NCBI GenBank assembly: GCA_036725345.1
Contig: DAIMEJ010000008.1
Location: forward strand, 84,938 to 148,937
Length of the DNA: 64,000 bases
Source: JAPLJU01 sp036725345
GTDB lineage: Bacteria; Desulfobacterota; Syntrophia; Syntrophales; UBA2192
Direction: 5' to 3'
Part shown: positions 44,762-54,017 of the stretch, in pieces
Layout: the number at the start of each line of letters is the position of its first letter
How positions within the stretch are numbered: position 1 is the stretch's first letter
The notes under the pieces: model-generated
The model's database searches: none
Told to the model about the DNA's origin: nothing
Seen by the model: only the letters and a program-made list of their open reading frames with translations
Position numbers and translations under genes: made by a program

Positions 44762-46431
44762 GTTTTGTCCGTCCCGCTGAAACCGGCGATAAGGCCGGGT
44801 TTGATCTGGGCCTTGAGCCGGATGTTTTTCCCCGTCCTGGAGTAGCCCCGCACCATGTTGAACTCCAGGTCTTCGACGATCTCCATTTCGATGTCTTCAT
44901 CGGCGGCGCCGATCAGCAATGCCCTCTCCCGCAACTTTTCGCGGCAGACCTCGACGGCGTCCTCCCGTGAAAAATTTCCGGGAATGCCCGTCTGCAGTCC
45001 TTCCTCGGCGATGGTCATGATCTTCTTCTCCGTGTCGGCGAGCAGCGTCACTTCCGTTGTGTTTCTCGAAAGCGCCGCGCCGACGGCATTGGCGACCTCG
45101 GCGTGGGGGGGGATCACGGCGCTGCAACCCAGGAGTTCACCCAGCTTCGCCGCCATGGGTCCCGCGGGACCTCCCACCACGTAGAGCGTTTCAGGCCTGA
45201 TTTTCTTTCCCTCAAGCATCTCGTGGATGGTGTAGACGGGCTTGTTGTTGATCTCGTCGAGCATGTCGCCGGCGGCGGACGCGATGAGCCGGCAGGTCTC
45301 CCGGAAAATCCTCTCCGCCGCCTCCCGGATGGGGATCTTCATGGATTTTGCGAGAGGACCGACCGCCTCGGCGGCTTTACGGGAATCCCCGATATCCGTG
45401 AGGCCGAGGACGATCATGGCATCGGTCGGTGTGGGGTGGCGGCCGCCAAAGGCGGCTGCCGGCCCGTCCCGTTCAGGTCCGATGGAGATTTCGCCGTTTT
45501 TGTACCGCACCAGGCTGTCCCCGCCCGCGCCGATGGAGCGTGTCTTGAGCCCGCGGATGAGGGTCCTGTGCCCCTCGATGGTGACCCCCAGGGGTTCCAG
45601 AAGGGGCACGCCGCCGCTGAAGACCGCGATATCCGTCGTGGTCCCTCCCACATCGATGGCCACGGCATCGCCGGCACACCGCGTCAGGCTCAGGATGCCC
45701 ATAATGCTTGCCGCCGGGCCGGAGAGGATCGTGTAAACGGGGAATTCGGCCGAATGCCCGATCTCGAAGGTGCCGCCGTCCGCCTTCAGGATGTAGACGG
45801 GTGTTTCGAGTCTCGCCTGCTTTTTGAACTTCAGGATTTCCCCCACGAAGGTGTTATAGGTCTCCCACACGGCGGCATTAAGAAAGGCTGTGGCTATGCG
45901 CCGGGGAAAGTTGAGGTTGCCCGACATTCGATGTCCCAGTGTGATGTGACTGAAATCGCCGTTCAACAGGTCCCGGATCCGGATCTCCTGCTTCGGGTTT
46001 CTCGTCGAGAATTTTCCGACAACACTGAGGTAGCGAATTCCCTCCTTCCTGAAGTGATCCCCGACCCTCCCGATCTCTTCGGCGTCAATGGGGGCCACTT
46101 CGATGCCGCGGTGGTTTATGGATCCCGAAACGAAGCGGGTATCTTCGCTGATTTTGAGAAGCGACGGCGGCAGGCCGGGGCCGCTGGCGATGGCGAGACC
46201 CACCCGGTCGATCTTGCCCTGCACGATGGCGTTCGTAGAGATGGTGGTGCTGAAAACGATCCGCTTCAGCGCCCTCGGGTTTTCACCCTCTAGGATCTCG
46301 TCCGCCGTGCCGAGGAGCGACTCGATGAGGTTCTCCTGTATCGTGAGCACCTTGGTTTTCTTCCTGACCTGCAGGTTATCGAGAAGTACGGCGTCCGTGT
46401 GGGTACCGCCGACATCGATGCCGAGTATCAT
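44758..46431 (-). CDS. Hydantoinase/oxoprolinase family protein
   Basis: 557 aa, ASKHA-type ATPase fold of N-methylhydantoinase A/acetophenone carboxylase subunits. MILGIDVGGTHTDAVLL is the first phosphate motif, FSTTISTNAIVQGKIDRVGL follows, then AIDVGGTTTDIAVFSGG and VGGPAGPMAAKLG. No HyuB partner is adjacent; instead it is fused by overlap to an HDAC-like gene. The reaction may be ATP-dependent ring opening or carboxylation, but is not determined. ATG 46431 with AGAGG upstream. Confidence 0.9.
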   Translation of the reverse strand: MILGIDVGGTHTDAVLLDNLQVRKKTKVLTIQENLIESLLGTADEILEGENPRALKRIVFSTTISTNAIVQGKIDRVGLAIASGPGLPPSLLKISEDTRFVSGSINHRGIEVAPIDAEEIGRVGDHFRKEGIRYLSVVGKFSTRNPKQEIRIRDLLNGDFSHITLGHRMSGNLNFPRRIATAFLNAAVWETYNTFVGEILKFKKQARLETPVYILKADGGTFEIGHSAEFPVYTILSGPAASIMGILSLTRCAGDAVAIDVGGTTTDIAVFSGGVPLLEPLGVTIEGHRTLIRGLKTRSIGAGGDSLVRYKNGEISIGPERDGPAAAFGGRHPTPTDAMIVLGLTDIGDSRKAAEAVGPLAKSMKIPIREAAERIFRETCRLIASAAGDMLDEINNKPVYTIHEMLEGKKIRPETLYVVGGPAGPMAAKLGELLGCSAVIPPHAEVANAVGAALSRNTTEVTLLADTEKKIMTIAEEGLQTGIPGNFSREDAVEVCREKLRERALLIGAADEDIEMEIVEDLEFNMVRGYSRTGKNIRLKAQIKPGLIAGFSGTDKT

Positions 46432-46443
46432 GGTCAATCCTCT

Positions 46444-46480
46444 GCTGGCAAAAGGCCAGCGGCAAAAGGCAAAAGGCTCG
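46444..46480. repeat. Period-7 GGCAAAA repeat
   Basis: GGCAAAAGGCCAGCGGCAAA and further GGCAAAA units directly upstream of the hydantoinase gene. Same unit as 50576-50637. Confidence 0.75.
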
Positions 46481-46625
46481 GAGCTCCCTGAGTCATTCAA
46501 CAGGCCGAAAACTCGAGCCCTTTGCAGTTCGCCTCTTTATCACAGCGGTTCCGCGGCGTCAATTTTTGCTTGATATTGTTTTTCCGGCGGGGATAGATAA
46601 GCCTTGACCAGTTGTGGGTGCCGCC

Positions 46626-47993
46626 ATGAGAAAAGAATTTATCCCCTGCCTCAAGCGCCTTGACAAGTACCGCGACAGGATCTACGTGGCCGGGGGGGCC
46701 GTGCGGGACCTCCTTCTCGGCAGGGAAACGCCGGACATCGACATGGTGGTGCCTCGCGACCTCAGGGGGCTCGCCGCCGATTTCGCCAAGGGAGTCAGAG
46801 GCCGGTACATACTGCTTCATGACGAAAAGGACCAGATCACGGAACGAGTCGTTATCAAAGGGGAACCATCCCTCGTTTTCGACTTCACGATAATGCAGGG
46901 CGAAAGCATCGAGGACGATCTTGCGGGACGGGATTTCACGCTGAATGCCATGGCCCAGCCGCTGGAGGATTTCATCGAAGGGAGGCAGGACCGGGTCATA
47001 GATCCCTGTGACGGGCGTAAAGCCCTCCGCGACCGGAGGATATCCGCCGTCTCCGAGAGGTCTTTTATCGAGGACCCCCTGAGGGTGCTTCGGGCCTTTC
47101 GCTTTGCCGCGGAGCTTCATTTCCGGATTGACCCGGAAACACTCAGGTGGATCCGGATTCACCGGCGCCTCCTCGAAGGCGTATCCCGCGAGCGGGTGCG
47201 GGATGAGATTTTCCGGCTCCTGTCGTGCCTCCCCTGTCACTCCTTTGTCGTTGAGATGGACCGCGCGGGGATCCTGGAGGTTCTCTTCATGGAGGTTTCG
47301 GCGATGAAGGAAGAGGGCAGGACAAAAATTTGCGGCGTCGACCCGTGGGGACACGCCCTCGCGGGTTTTCGTGCCCTCGAGGCGGTGATGAAAAAGCCGG
47401 GGGACTATTTCAGCGACCATGCTGCCGAATTGGTTCGCTATCTGAAGGATGAGGTTGTCCCCGGCCGGGGAAAAGCCGCCCTGATCAAGTTGGCTGTGCT
47501 CCTCGGTGCCGGGGACGCACCCCATGAAATGGCGGCGAATACACCGGGGCGTCTGGCCTTCCGGTTGAAACTGTCAAGAAGGGAAGAAGCGTTCCTCAGG
47601 AGAATTTCCCGCTCTGACCGTGAGCTCGGCATTCTCAGGGGGCCTGACCAGATATCCCGAAGGGAGACGGCTCTTTTTTTCTCAAGGAATAAAAACGATT
47701 ATCTGGGGCTTTTTCTTGTTCACCTGGGCTATGTCGCAGCTTCTGGAAAGTCCGCACTCCCGGATGTGAAAAAGAAAATTCTCGACATGCTTTTTCAGTT
47801 CGAAAGTCAGATAAGACCCCTGTTGCAAACTCCCCCCCTGCTTGACGGGAAGGATATCATGGACCTTTTTCATCTCGCACCGGGCCCTCTGGTGGGCAGG
47901 GTCCTCAAGGCGCTCCGGGAGGCGCAGCTGGAGGGGGTTATTAAGGATCGAGGCCAAGCCCTTGCCCTTGCGGGCGGATTATTGAAGAAATAG
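46626..47993 (+). CDS. tRNA nucleotidyltransferase/poly(A) polymerase family protein
   Basis: 455 aa. N-terminal class II nucleotidyltransferase domain: YVAGGAVRDLLLGRETPDID with the catalytic DxD in DIDMVV. RDFTLNAMA and the neck motif EDPLRVLRAFRFAAEL follow. The C-terminal half is unusual helical sequence without a clear HD domain. It could be CCA-adding, A-adding or poly(A) polymerase; the sequence alone does not decide. ATG 46626 aligns better than GTG 46614. Confidence 0.9.
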   Translation: MRKEFIPCLKRLDKYRDRIYVAGGAVRDLLLGRETPDIDMVVPRDLRGLAADFAKGVRGRYILLHDEKDQITERVVIKGEPSLVFDFTIMQGESIEDDLAGRDFTLNAMAQPLEDFIEGRQDRVIDPCDGRKALRDRRISAVSERSFIEDPLRVLRAFRFAAELHFRIDPETLRWIRIHRRLLEGVSRERVRDEIFRLLSCLPCHSFVVEMDRAGILEVLFMEVSAMKEEGRTKICGVDPWGHALAGFRALEAVMKKPGDYFSDHAAELVRYLKDEVVPGRGKAALIKLAVLLGAGDAPHEMAANTPGRLAFRLKLSRREEAFLRRISRSDRELGILRGPDQISRRETALFFSRNKNDYLGLFLVHLGYVAASGKSALPDVKKKILDMLFQFESQIRPLLQTPPLLDGKDIMDLFHLAPGPLVGRVLKALREAQLEGVIKDRGQALALAGGLLKK

Positions 47994-48090
47994 ACGACAG
48001 GGTGTTCAGGCCTCATTTTTTGTTTTACAAGAGCACCGTTTTTTATTAGGAAACCACTTTGAACCGAAATACCGGGGAGGTGTAAATCCT

Positions 48091-48561
48091 TTGGGCAGGG
48101 TGACCTTCGGCAAAAAAGGAAGGCGTGTTGCCGTCAAGAAAGAGCAGGCAAAACCCGGGGTGATGAAGTCGCCGGAAGAGGTCGTTCGGGATATCAAAGC
48201 AAACCGGCAGTCACTGCCGGGGGAGGAGTACCGGGAGAGATCCCTGGCCATACACGGGCTTATTTGCGCGCGGTGCGCCCGTGAATTTGATGAATCAAAT
48301 CGGAGCCTTCTGACCGTGCACCACAAAGACGGCAACCACTTCAACAACCCCCCGGACGGCAGCAACTGGGAGAACCTCTGCGTTTTCTGCCATGAGGATG
48401 CCCACAGCCGCGGGCTTCTGGGGGAATACCTGCAGGGGGTCTCCGGGGACCGTAAATCCGAAGCGGTGTACCGTTCCGAAGCAGATGAAATTCAAGAAAA
48501 ATCAGGTCTTGGAAGCCTCGGTGAGACGCTCAGGAAAGCCCTTGAAGAAAAAAAGAAGTGA
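48091..48561 (+). CDS. YajD-like HNH nuclease family protein
   Basis: 156 aa. Zinc-finger CxxC (CARCAREF), the HNH core LTVHHKDGNHFNNPPDGSNW and CVFCHEDAHSRG match the YajD-type HNH fold. A Lys-rich N-terminus and an acidic/Lys tail flank it. TTG 48091 with GGGGAGG at 48074-48080 is the best start. No toxin partner or phage genes nearby, so a housekeeping or unknown nuclease. Confidence 0.85.
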   Translation: MGRVTFGKKGRRVAVKKEQAKPGVMKSPEEVVRDIKANRQSLPGEEYRERSLAIHGLICARCAREFDESNRSLLTVHHKDGNHFNNPPDGSNWENLCVFCHEDAHSRGLLGEYLQGVSGDRKSEAVYRSEADEIQEKSGLGSLGETLRKALEEKKK

Positions 48562-48581
48562 CCTTTCATATACCTGTAGCG

Positions 48582-48628
48582 GGGACAAAATTCCTTTAAA
48601 GTTAAGTGATTTTCACTTGATTCGTCCC
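48582..48628. repeat. Small nested palindrome
   Basis: Outer GGGAC/GTCCC and inner AAGTGA-TTT-TCACTT hairpin in the gap before the CoA-transferase genes. It resembles a REP-like or terminator element. Confidence 0.45.
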
Positions 48629-48785
48629 ATTGATTGTGCTATTTAGCGTGCGTTTTTACGAAGTCACGTCAGCACAATGCCTATTCGGAAAATTTTCCGG
48701 TCCCGGGAGAACCAAAGGCTCCGAAAGCGTCATTCAAAGAGAAAATACAAGGGTCTTAACATTACAAAGAAGGAGGTAAGGCACC

Positions 48786-49778
48786 GTGGAAGTTCTTGAT
48801 CAGGGAATAGGGAGGATTTTTACAGATCCCGATGCCGATAAGGCACGGGCGTTTTTCCGGAAAAAGAGTCGAGCACTCGTACCTAAAGTCATGACGGTGA
48901 AGGAAGCGGTCGAAAAGTTTGTCCACGACGGCGACTATCTGTGCATCGGCGGTTTCGGCGCCAACCGCATCCCGGCGGCGGTGTGTCACGAGATTGTCCG
49001 GCAGGGCAGGAAGAATATGGGTTTCGCCGGTCACACCTCGACGCACGATTTCCAGATTCTCTGCGCCGGCAAGGTCTTTAACCGCCTGGACATCGCCTAC
49101 ATCGTCGGTCTCGAGGCCAGAGGTCTTTCACCCAACGCGAGAAGGTACATGGAAAGCGGCGAAGTGGAAGTCAGCGAGTGGACGAACTACAGCATGTCCG
49201 TCCGGTTCAAGGCGGGCGCCGCCGGCGTTTCCTTCTATCCGTCGAGAAACGTGCTGGGGACGGACACGTTCAAGTACAGCGGCGGGAAAGTCATCCAGTG
49301 TCCCTTCACCGGCACGCGATATCTTGCCTGTCCGGCCATTTATTCCGATGTGTCGGCCATTCACGTCCATGAGGCGGATATCTACGGTAACTGCCGCATC
49401 AGGGGCATCACCGTGTCCGATCTTGACGTGGCCCGATCGACCAAGCGCCTCATCATTACAGCCGAGAGAATTATTCCCAACGATGAAATCCGCAGAGACC
49501 CCAGCTACACCTCCATTCCTTACTGGCTCGTGGACGCCGTTTGCGAAGTGCCTTACGGCAGCTACCCCGGCAACATGTATCAGGAATACTTCTCCGACGA
49601 GGATCACCTCAGAGAGTGGTTGAAGGTTGAGGAAAATCCCGATGAATTCAAGAAATTCCTGGACAAGAACATATACAGCTGCAAGGACCACTTCGAATAC
49701 ATCGAGAAAAACGGTGGCATGCACAAGATACTCTCACTGAGAGAAAAGGAATGGCTCTTCAAGAAGGCCAGAGATTAG
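48786..49778 (+). CDS. CoA-transferase subunit A (glutaconate CoA-transferase-like)
   Basis: 330-aa class I CoA-transferase alpha subunit. MTVKEAVEKFVHDGDYLCIGGFGANRIP is the substrate/CoA-binding start and SYTSIPYWLVDAVCEVPYGS lies near the end. The length matches glutaconate CoA-transferase subunit A (about 320 aa). GAAGGAGGTAA lies 6-7 bp before GTG 48786. Paired with the beta subunit 20 bp downstream. Substrate could be glutaconate or another dicarboxylate; not certain. Confidence 0.9.
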   Translation: MEVLDQGIGRIFTDPDADKARAFFRKKSRALVPKVMTVKEAVEKFVHDGDYLCIGGFGANRIPAAVCHEIVRQGRKNMGFAGHTSTHDFQILCAGKVFNRLDIAYIVGLEARGLSPNARRYMESGEVEVSEWTNYSMSVRFKAGAAGVSFYPSRNVLGTDTFKYSGGKVIQCPFTGTRYLACPAIYSDVSAIHVHEADIYGNCRIRGITVSDLDVARSTKRLIITAERIIPNDEIRRDPSYTSIPYWLVDAVCEVPYGSYPGNMYQEYFSDEDHLREWLKVEENPDEFKKFLDKNIYSCKDHFEYIEKNGGMHKILSLREKEWLFKKARD

Positions 49779-49798
49779 AAAGGAGGAGAGAATAAGCC

Positions 49799-50569
49799 AT
49801 GGCTGATTATAATGTGATGGAACTTATGATATGCACGGCGGCGAGGGAGCTGGAAGACGGTGCCTCGATCGTCGTAGGAACCGGCGCACCCAATGCGGCG
49901 GCGATGCTCGCGCAAAAAACCGGCGCCCCGAATCTGGTTATCATGTTCGAGGCAGGCGGGGCGGCCGCGTTGGTTCCCGAAATGCCCATATCGGTCGGGG
50001 ACTCGAGGACGACCTGGAAGGCCGTAATGGCGAGCGGCATGTGCGAGATCATGGAAACCTGTTGCCGGGGGATGGTCGACTACACGTTCCTGGGCGGCGC
50101 CCAGATCGACATGTACGGAAACCTGAATTCCACCCGCATGGGGCCGGATCACCAGAAACCGAAGGTCCGCTTCCCGGGAAGCGGCGGCGCCAACGACCTC
50201 GCATCCTTCTGCTGGCGCATGATCGTCATGACCCCGCAGGACCCGAGGAGATTCGCCGAAAAGGTGAACTTCATCACGACCCCCGGCTGGCTCCAGGGCG
50301 GTGACTCCCGCGCAAAATCGGGTCTTCCCCTGGGCGCGGGCCCCTACAAGATCATCACCAACATGGCCGTCATGGATTTCGAGTCGGAGTCCAAGCGGAT
50401 GAGGATCATCGCGATCAACCCCGGGTACTCCGAGAAGGATGTCCAGACGAACTGCGGCTTCGAGCTCCTCAAGGCGAAGAAGATCGTCGAGAATAAACCC
50501 CCGACCAAGAAGGAACTCGACATCCTGAGAGAGCAGATTGACCCCTACCGTTACGTCATCGGAAGGTAG
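49799..50569 (+). CDS. CoA-transferase subunit B (glutaconate CoA-transferase-like)
   Basis: 256-aa beta subunit. It begins with a MELMICTAARELEDG segment, then GTGAPNAAAMLAQKT and LVIMFEAGGAAALVPE. The residue that normally starts the covalent CoA-thioester step is the Glu of the EAGG region. GGAGGAG lies before ATG 49799. Forms a heteromeric enzyme with 48786-49778. It could activate the acid feeding the carboxyltransferase cluster 10 kb upstream, by inference only. Confidence 0.9.
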   Translation: MADYNVMELMICTAARELEDGASIVVGTGAPNAAAMLAQKTGAPNLVIMFEAGGAAALVPEMPISVGDSRTTWKAVMASGMCEIMETCCRGMVDYTFLGGAQIDMYGNLNSTRMGPDHQKPKVRFPGSGGANDLASFCWRMIVMTPQDPRRFAEKVNFITTPGWLQGGDSRAKSGLPLGAGPYKIITNMAVMDFESESKRMRIIAINPGYSEKDVQTNCGFELLKAKKIVENKPPTKKELDILREQIDPYRYVIGR

Positions 50570-50575
50570 AGGAAG

Positions 50576-50637
50576 AGGCTAAAGGCAAACGGCCAAAGGC
50601 CAAAGGCTAGAGGCAAACGGCAAAAGGCAAAAGGCCT
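50576..50637. repeat. Period-7 GGCAAAA repeat
   Basis: Nine degenerate units (GGCAAAC, GGCCAAA, GGCTAGA, GGCAAAA) after the CoA-transferase pair. Confidence 0.8.
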
Positions 50638-50671
50638 CCGGGGCTCCCGGCCCGATGAAAGAAGAACTTGA

Positions 50672-50707
50672 AAGAAAAGCCATGGTCGAAAGATCATGGC
50701 TTTTCTT
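50672..50707. terminator. Bidirectional terminator
   Basis: AAGAAAAGCCATG/CATGGCTTTTCTT with a 10-nt loop, between the convergent CoA-transferase and alcohol dehydrogenase genes. Confidence 0.8.
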
Positions 50708-50758
50708 ATATCGACGACATTCAGGCCGCCGGTGTATACCCCGGAGCAGATAAGGCCT

Positions 50759-51760
50759 CTAGGGGACGACAAGGACCCCTGCCCCGTTTATCTTTCCCGC
50801 CTTGAGGAGTTGGAGGGCGCGGTTGGCCTCTTTCAGCGGAAAAGATTGCGTCTTCGTCCGGATGGGAATCTTCCCCGCCGCTTCAAGGAGTTCGATACCG
50901 TCCCGGCGCGTGCTTGCCGTCACACTTCTGATTGTCCGTTCATCGTAGAGATGTTTCGCGTAGTCGAGGACCGGGATGGGAGTCATGTAGATGCCGCCGA
51001 GGACGAGCGTCCCGCCCCTGTCGAGGCGGCTGAGGGCCACGGGGACAATCTCGCCTGCCGGTGCGAAGATAATGGCACTGTGTAGTTTCGAAGGGGGTCG
51101 ATCTTCCGGAGAGCCGGCCCAGGAGGCGCCGAGGCGGAGGGCCAGTTCCCGATGCGAGGCCCCTCGCGTAAAGACGTAAACCTCGCAACCCCGGTGGACG
51201 GCCACCTGGACGGCGATGTGGGCCGCCGCGCCGAAACCGTAAAGGCCGAGCCTCTGTCCTTTCTTGGTTTCCGAGAGCCGCAGCGCCCTGTACCCGATGA
51301 TTCCGGCGCACAGAAGCGGTGCGGCCTCCGTGTCCGTGAAGACATCCGGGATCGGATAGGCGAAATCCTCGTGGACCTTTGTGTACTCGGCGAAACCCCC
51401 ATCGGCGTCGAAGCCTGTGAACTGAGCCCGTTCGCAGAGGTTTTCCTTATCCGCGAGGCAGAAGGGGCAGTCCCCGCAGGTCCGGAAAAGCCAGGCCATC
51501 CCCACGCGAGCCCCTTCCGTGAAACGCTTTGCTGCCGGGCCGCGATGCGCGACGGTCCCGATGACCTGGTGTCCGGGAATCACGGGCATCCTGGTGGGAT
51601 GTATTTCACCTTCGACGGTGTGAAGATCGGTGCGGCATATGCCGCAGGCATGCACCCGGATCAGGATCTCCCCCTCGCCGGGTTCGGGAACCGGGACGTC
51701 GACAGACTCCAGGGGATTTTGCTCGACAGCCATGGCCTTTTTCAAAACCATCGCCTTCAT
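50759..51760 (-). CDS. Zinc-dependent alcohol dehydrogenase family protein
   Basis: 333-aa MDR dehydrogenase. Catalytic Cys-His region CGICRTDLHTVEGE, structural-zinc Cys set CGDCPFCLADKENLC, and Rossmann motif GLYGFGAAAHIAVQVA, where the usual GxGxxG is GFGAAA. ATG 51760 follows GAGGGTGATC; a longer in-frame stretch to 52354 is antisense to nadE and rejected. Overlaps the zinc-ribbon gene by 4 bp. Substrate unknown. Confidence 0.93.
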   Translation of the reverse strand: MKAMVLKKAMAVEQNPLESVDVPVPEPGEGEILIRVHACGICRTDLHTVEGEIHPTRMPVIPGHQVIGTVAHRGPAAKRFTEGARVGMAWLFRTCGDCPFCLADKENLCERAQFTGFDADGGFAEYTKVHEDFAYPIPDVFTDTEAAPLLCAGIIGYRALRLSETKKGQRLGLYGFGAAAHIAVQVAVHRGCEVYVFTRGASHRELALRLGASWAGSPEDRPPSKLHSAIIFAPAGEIVPVALSRLDRGGTLVLGGIYMTPIPVLDYAKHLYDERTIRSVTASTRRDGIELLEAAGKIPIRTKTQSFPLKEANRALQLLKAGKINGAGVLVVP

Positions 51761-51957
51761 TTGATGATCACCCTCGTCGGGTCTTTCTGGGTGACCACCT
51801 TGTCCCCCACGGAGGTCCCGCAAAAGACACAGGTGTAGTCGTATTTCTCGCCGCTTGTCAGGATCAGCAGGAGCTTCTTCCTGACGGGAACGGCCCTGCG
51901 GCAATTCAGGCAGAAGAGTTCCTTCGCGTCGAAATCCCTGTACGTTCCCCTGCTCAT
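51757..51957 (-). CDS. Small two-CxxC zinc-ribbon protein
   Basis: 66 aa. LFCLNCRRAVPVRKK and YTCVFCGTSVGDKV form a zinc ribbon. No family name I can give; it may be a DNA/RNA-binding or scaffold peptide. It overlaps both neighbours by 4 bp (nadE stop and ADH start), so it is certainly translated in the unit. Confidence 0.8.
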   Translation of the reverse strand: MSRGTYRDFDAKELFCLNCRRAVPVRKKLLLILTSGEKYDYTCVFCGTSVGDKVVTQKDPTRVIIK

Positions 51958-54017
51958 TTCTTTCCGCTGTCCCGGTCCGGTATCCTCGCGGCGTTTGCAA
52001 GCCAGACCGCCGACTCGCTGTCACTGGGAGCCCTGTAGTCTCCGCGCGGCGACAGCGACCCTCCGGAGCCCACCTTGGGGCCGTTGGGGAGGCAGGAGCG
52101 CTTGTACTGGCTGGTCTGGAAGAATCGGTAGAGGTAGACACGAAGCCATTTCTTGATCTCGCCGATGGTGTAGGCCTTCCGGCGGTGCTCTGGCACGCCG
52201 GGCCAGGCCCCTTTCTTTTTGTCCCGCCAGGCGCAGTAGGCCATGAAGGCGATCTTCGTCGGGAGGTATCCGAAACGGGTGATGTAGAATGTGTTGAAGT
52301 CCTGAAGTTCGTAGGGACCGATCTCGGACTCCGTCTGCTGAGCGGGCTGCTCACCCTTCTTCCCCGGGATCAGCTCCGGGCTGATCTCCGTTTCGAGAAT
52401 GTCCAGAAGAATCTCCGAGGTCTTTTTCCCAAAGTGGTTTTTATCCGCCACCCATCGGATGAGGTGCCGGATGAACGTCTTGGGGACGCTGACATTCACG
52501 TTGTAGTGCGACATGTGGTCGCCCACACCGTAGGTGCACCAGCCGAGGGCGAGTTCGCTCAGGTCCCCCGTCCCCACGACGAGGGCGTTCCGCATGTTGG
52601 CCAGCCGGAACAGGTGGGAGGTGCGGTCGCCGGCCTGGACGTTTTCGAAGGTGATGTCGTAAACGGCCTTCCCCTTTGCGAAGGGATGGCCGATGTCCCT
52701 GTACATCTGCATGCAGCTCGACTTGATGTCGATTTCGTTCACCTCCACCCCAAGCGTCTTCATGAGACGGAGGGCGTTTCTGTAGGTCTTGTCCGTCGTC
52801 GCGAAGCCGGGCATCGTATAGGCCTTCACGTTGGAGCGGGGGCGCTTGAGGAGGTCCATCGTGCGGGCGGATACGATCAGGGCGTGCGTGGAATCCAGGC
52901 CGCCGGAAACGCCGATGACGACGTTCTTGATCCCCGTCGCCTTCAGCCGCTTGGCGAGTCCCTGGACCTGGATGTTGTAGGCCTCGTAGCACCGCTCGTC
53001 CCTCTTTGCGGGGTCGGAGGGGATGTAGGGGAACCGGGTGATCTCACGCTCGAGCAGGAGACGCCTGTCGGGGATGCCGATCGTGAAGGGGATCTTTCTG
53101 AATTTACGGACGCGGTCCCTGTGAATGCGGGCGTTCTGTCCGTAGCTGGTCAGCCGCATCCGGTCCTGCGTCAGACGGTCCAGGTCGATGTCGGCGAAAA
53201 TGAGCTGCGGATCTGCCGAGAACCGCTCCGACTCGGCGAGGAGCGTCCCGTTTTCATAAATCATGGCATGACCATCCCAGGCGAGATCGGTGGTGGATTC
53301 GCCGGGTCCGGAGGCCGCGTAAAGATAAGCCGCGGCACAGCGCCCCGACTGGGCGGCGGCCAGGCTGTGCCGGTACTCGCTCTTTCCGATGGTCACGTTG
53401 GAGGCGGAAAGGTTTCCGACCACCGTTGCACCGGCGAGGGCGGCGAAGCTCGACGGCGGCAAGGGGACCCAGAGATCCTCACAGATTTCGATGTAGAACC
53501 GGAAGTTTTTGACATTCCTGACCTGGAAGAGCAGGTCTGCCCCGAAGGGGATGTTCTCCTGACCGCAAAGCTCGATGGTGTCCGTGAGGATTTCCGCCGA
53601 GGGGCTGAACTGACGCCCCTCGTAGAATTCCCTGTAATTCGGCAGGTAGGACTTGACGGCTACCCCGAGGATTGTCCCCCGGTGAAGGACGATCCCGCAG
53701 TTGAAGAGCCTTCCCTGGATCTGAAGGGGCGCCCCGATGACGAGAATGAGGTTGAGGTTTTTCGTTCTGCCCGTGATGAATCCGACGGCCTCGCGGACAC
53801 TCTGCAACAAGGCTTCCTGCTGAAAGAGGTCCTCATTGGAGTAGGCGGATATGCCGAGCTCCGGGAAGAGGGCGAAGACGGCATTCCCCGCGGCCGCTTT
53901 TTTCGCCATCTCCACCGTCTTCGCGGCGTTGAAGGCCGTGTCGGACACCCTGACGTCGGGCACGCAGACGGCGGCCCTGACGAACCCGTGGTGATAGAGG
54001 TTGAAAAAACTTTTCAT
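51954..54017 (-). CDS. nadE: Glutamine-dependent NAD(+) synthetase
   Basis: 687 aa. The N-terminal nitrilase-type glutaminase domain has the Glu-Lys-Cys set in FALFPELGIS, SYLPNYREFYEGR and IEICEDLWVP. The C-terminal synthetase has PP-loop GVSGGLDSTHALIVSA and VGTGDLSELALGW. Uses glutamine to amidate deamido-NAD. ATG 54017 overlaps the upstream aldolase stop by 4 bp; the longer frame starts inside that gene. Confidence 0.96.
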   Translation of the reverse strand: MKSFFNLYHHGFVRAAVCVPDVRVSDTAFNAAKTVEMAKKAAAGNAVFALFPELGISAYSNEDLFQQEALLQSVREAVGFITGRTKNLNLILVIGAPLQIQGRLFNCGIVLHRGTILGVAVKSYLPNYREFYEGRQFSPSAEILTDTIELCGQENIPFGADLLFQVRNVKNFRFYIEICEDLWVPLPPSSFAALAGATVVGNLSASNVTIGKSEYRHSLAAAQSGRCAAAYLYAASGPGESTTDLAWDGHAMIYENGTLLAESERFSADPQLIFADIDLDRLTQDRMRLTSYGQNARIHRDRVRKFRKIPFTIGIPDRRLLLEREITRFPYIPSDPAKRDERCYEAYNIQVQGLAKRLKATGIKNVVIGVSGGLDSTHALIVSARTMDLLKRPRSNVKAYTMPGFATTDKTYRNALRLMKTLGVEVNEIDIKSSCMQMYRDIGHPFAKGKAVYDITFENVQAGDRTSHLFRLANMRNALVVGTGDLSELALGWCTYGVGDHMSHYNVNVSVPKTFIRHLIRWVADKNHFGKKTSEILLDILETEISPELIPGKKGEQPAQQTESEIGPYELQDFNTFYITRFGYLPTKIAFMAYCAWRDKKKGAWPGVPEHRRKAYTIGEIKKWLRVYLYRFFQTSQYKRSCLPNGPKVGSGGSLSPRGDYRAPSDSESAVWLANAARIPDRDSGKK

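Noticed and set aside
50759..52354. A 531-codon open frame extending the alcohol dehydrogenase upstream
   Set aside because: The upstream half is low-complexity Ser/Pro/Arg translation lying out of frame within nadE; a ribosome site and the family start at 51760 explain the real gene.
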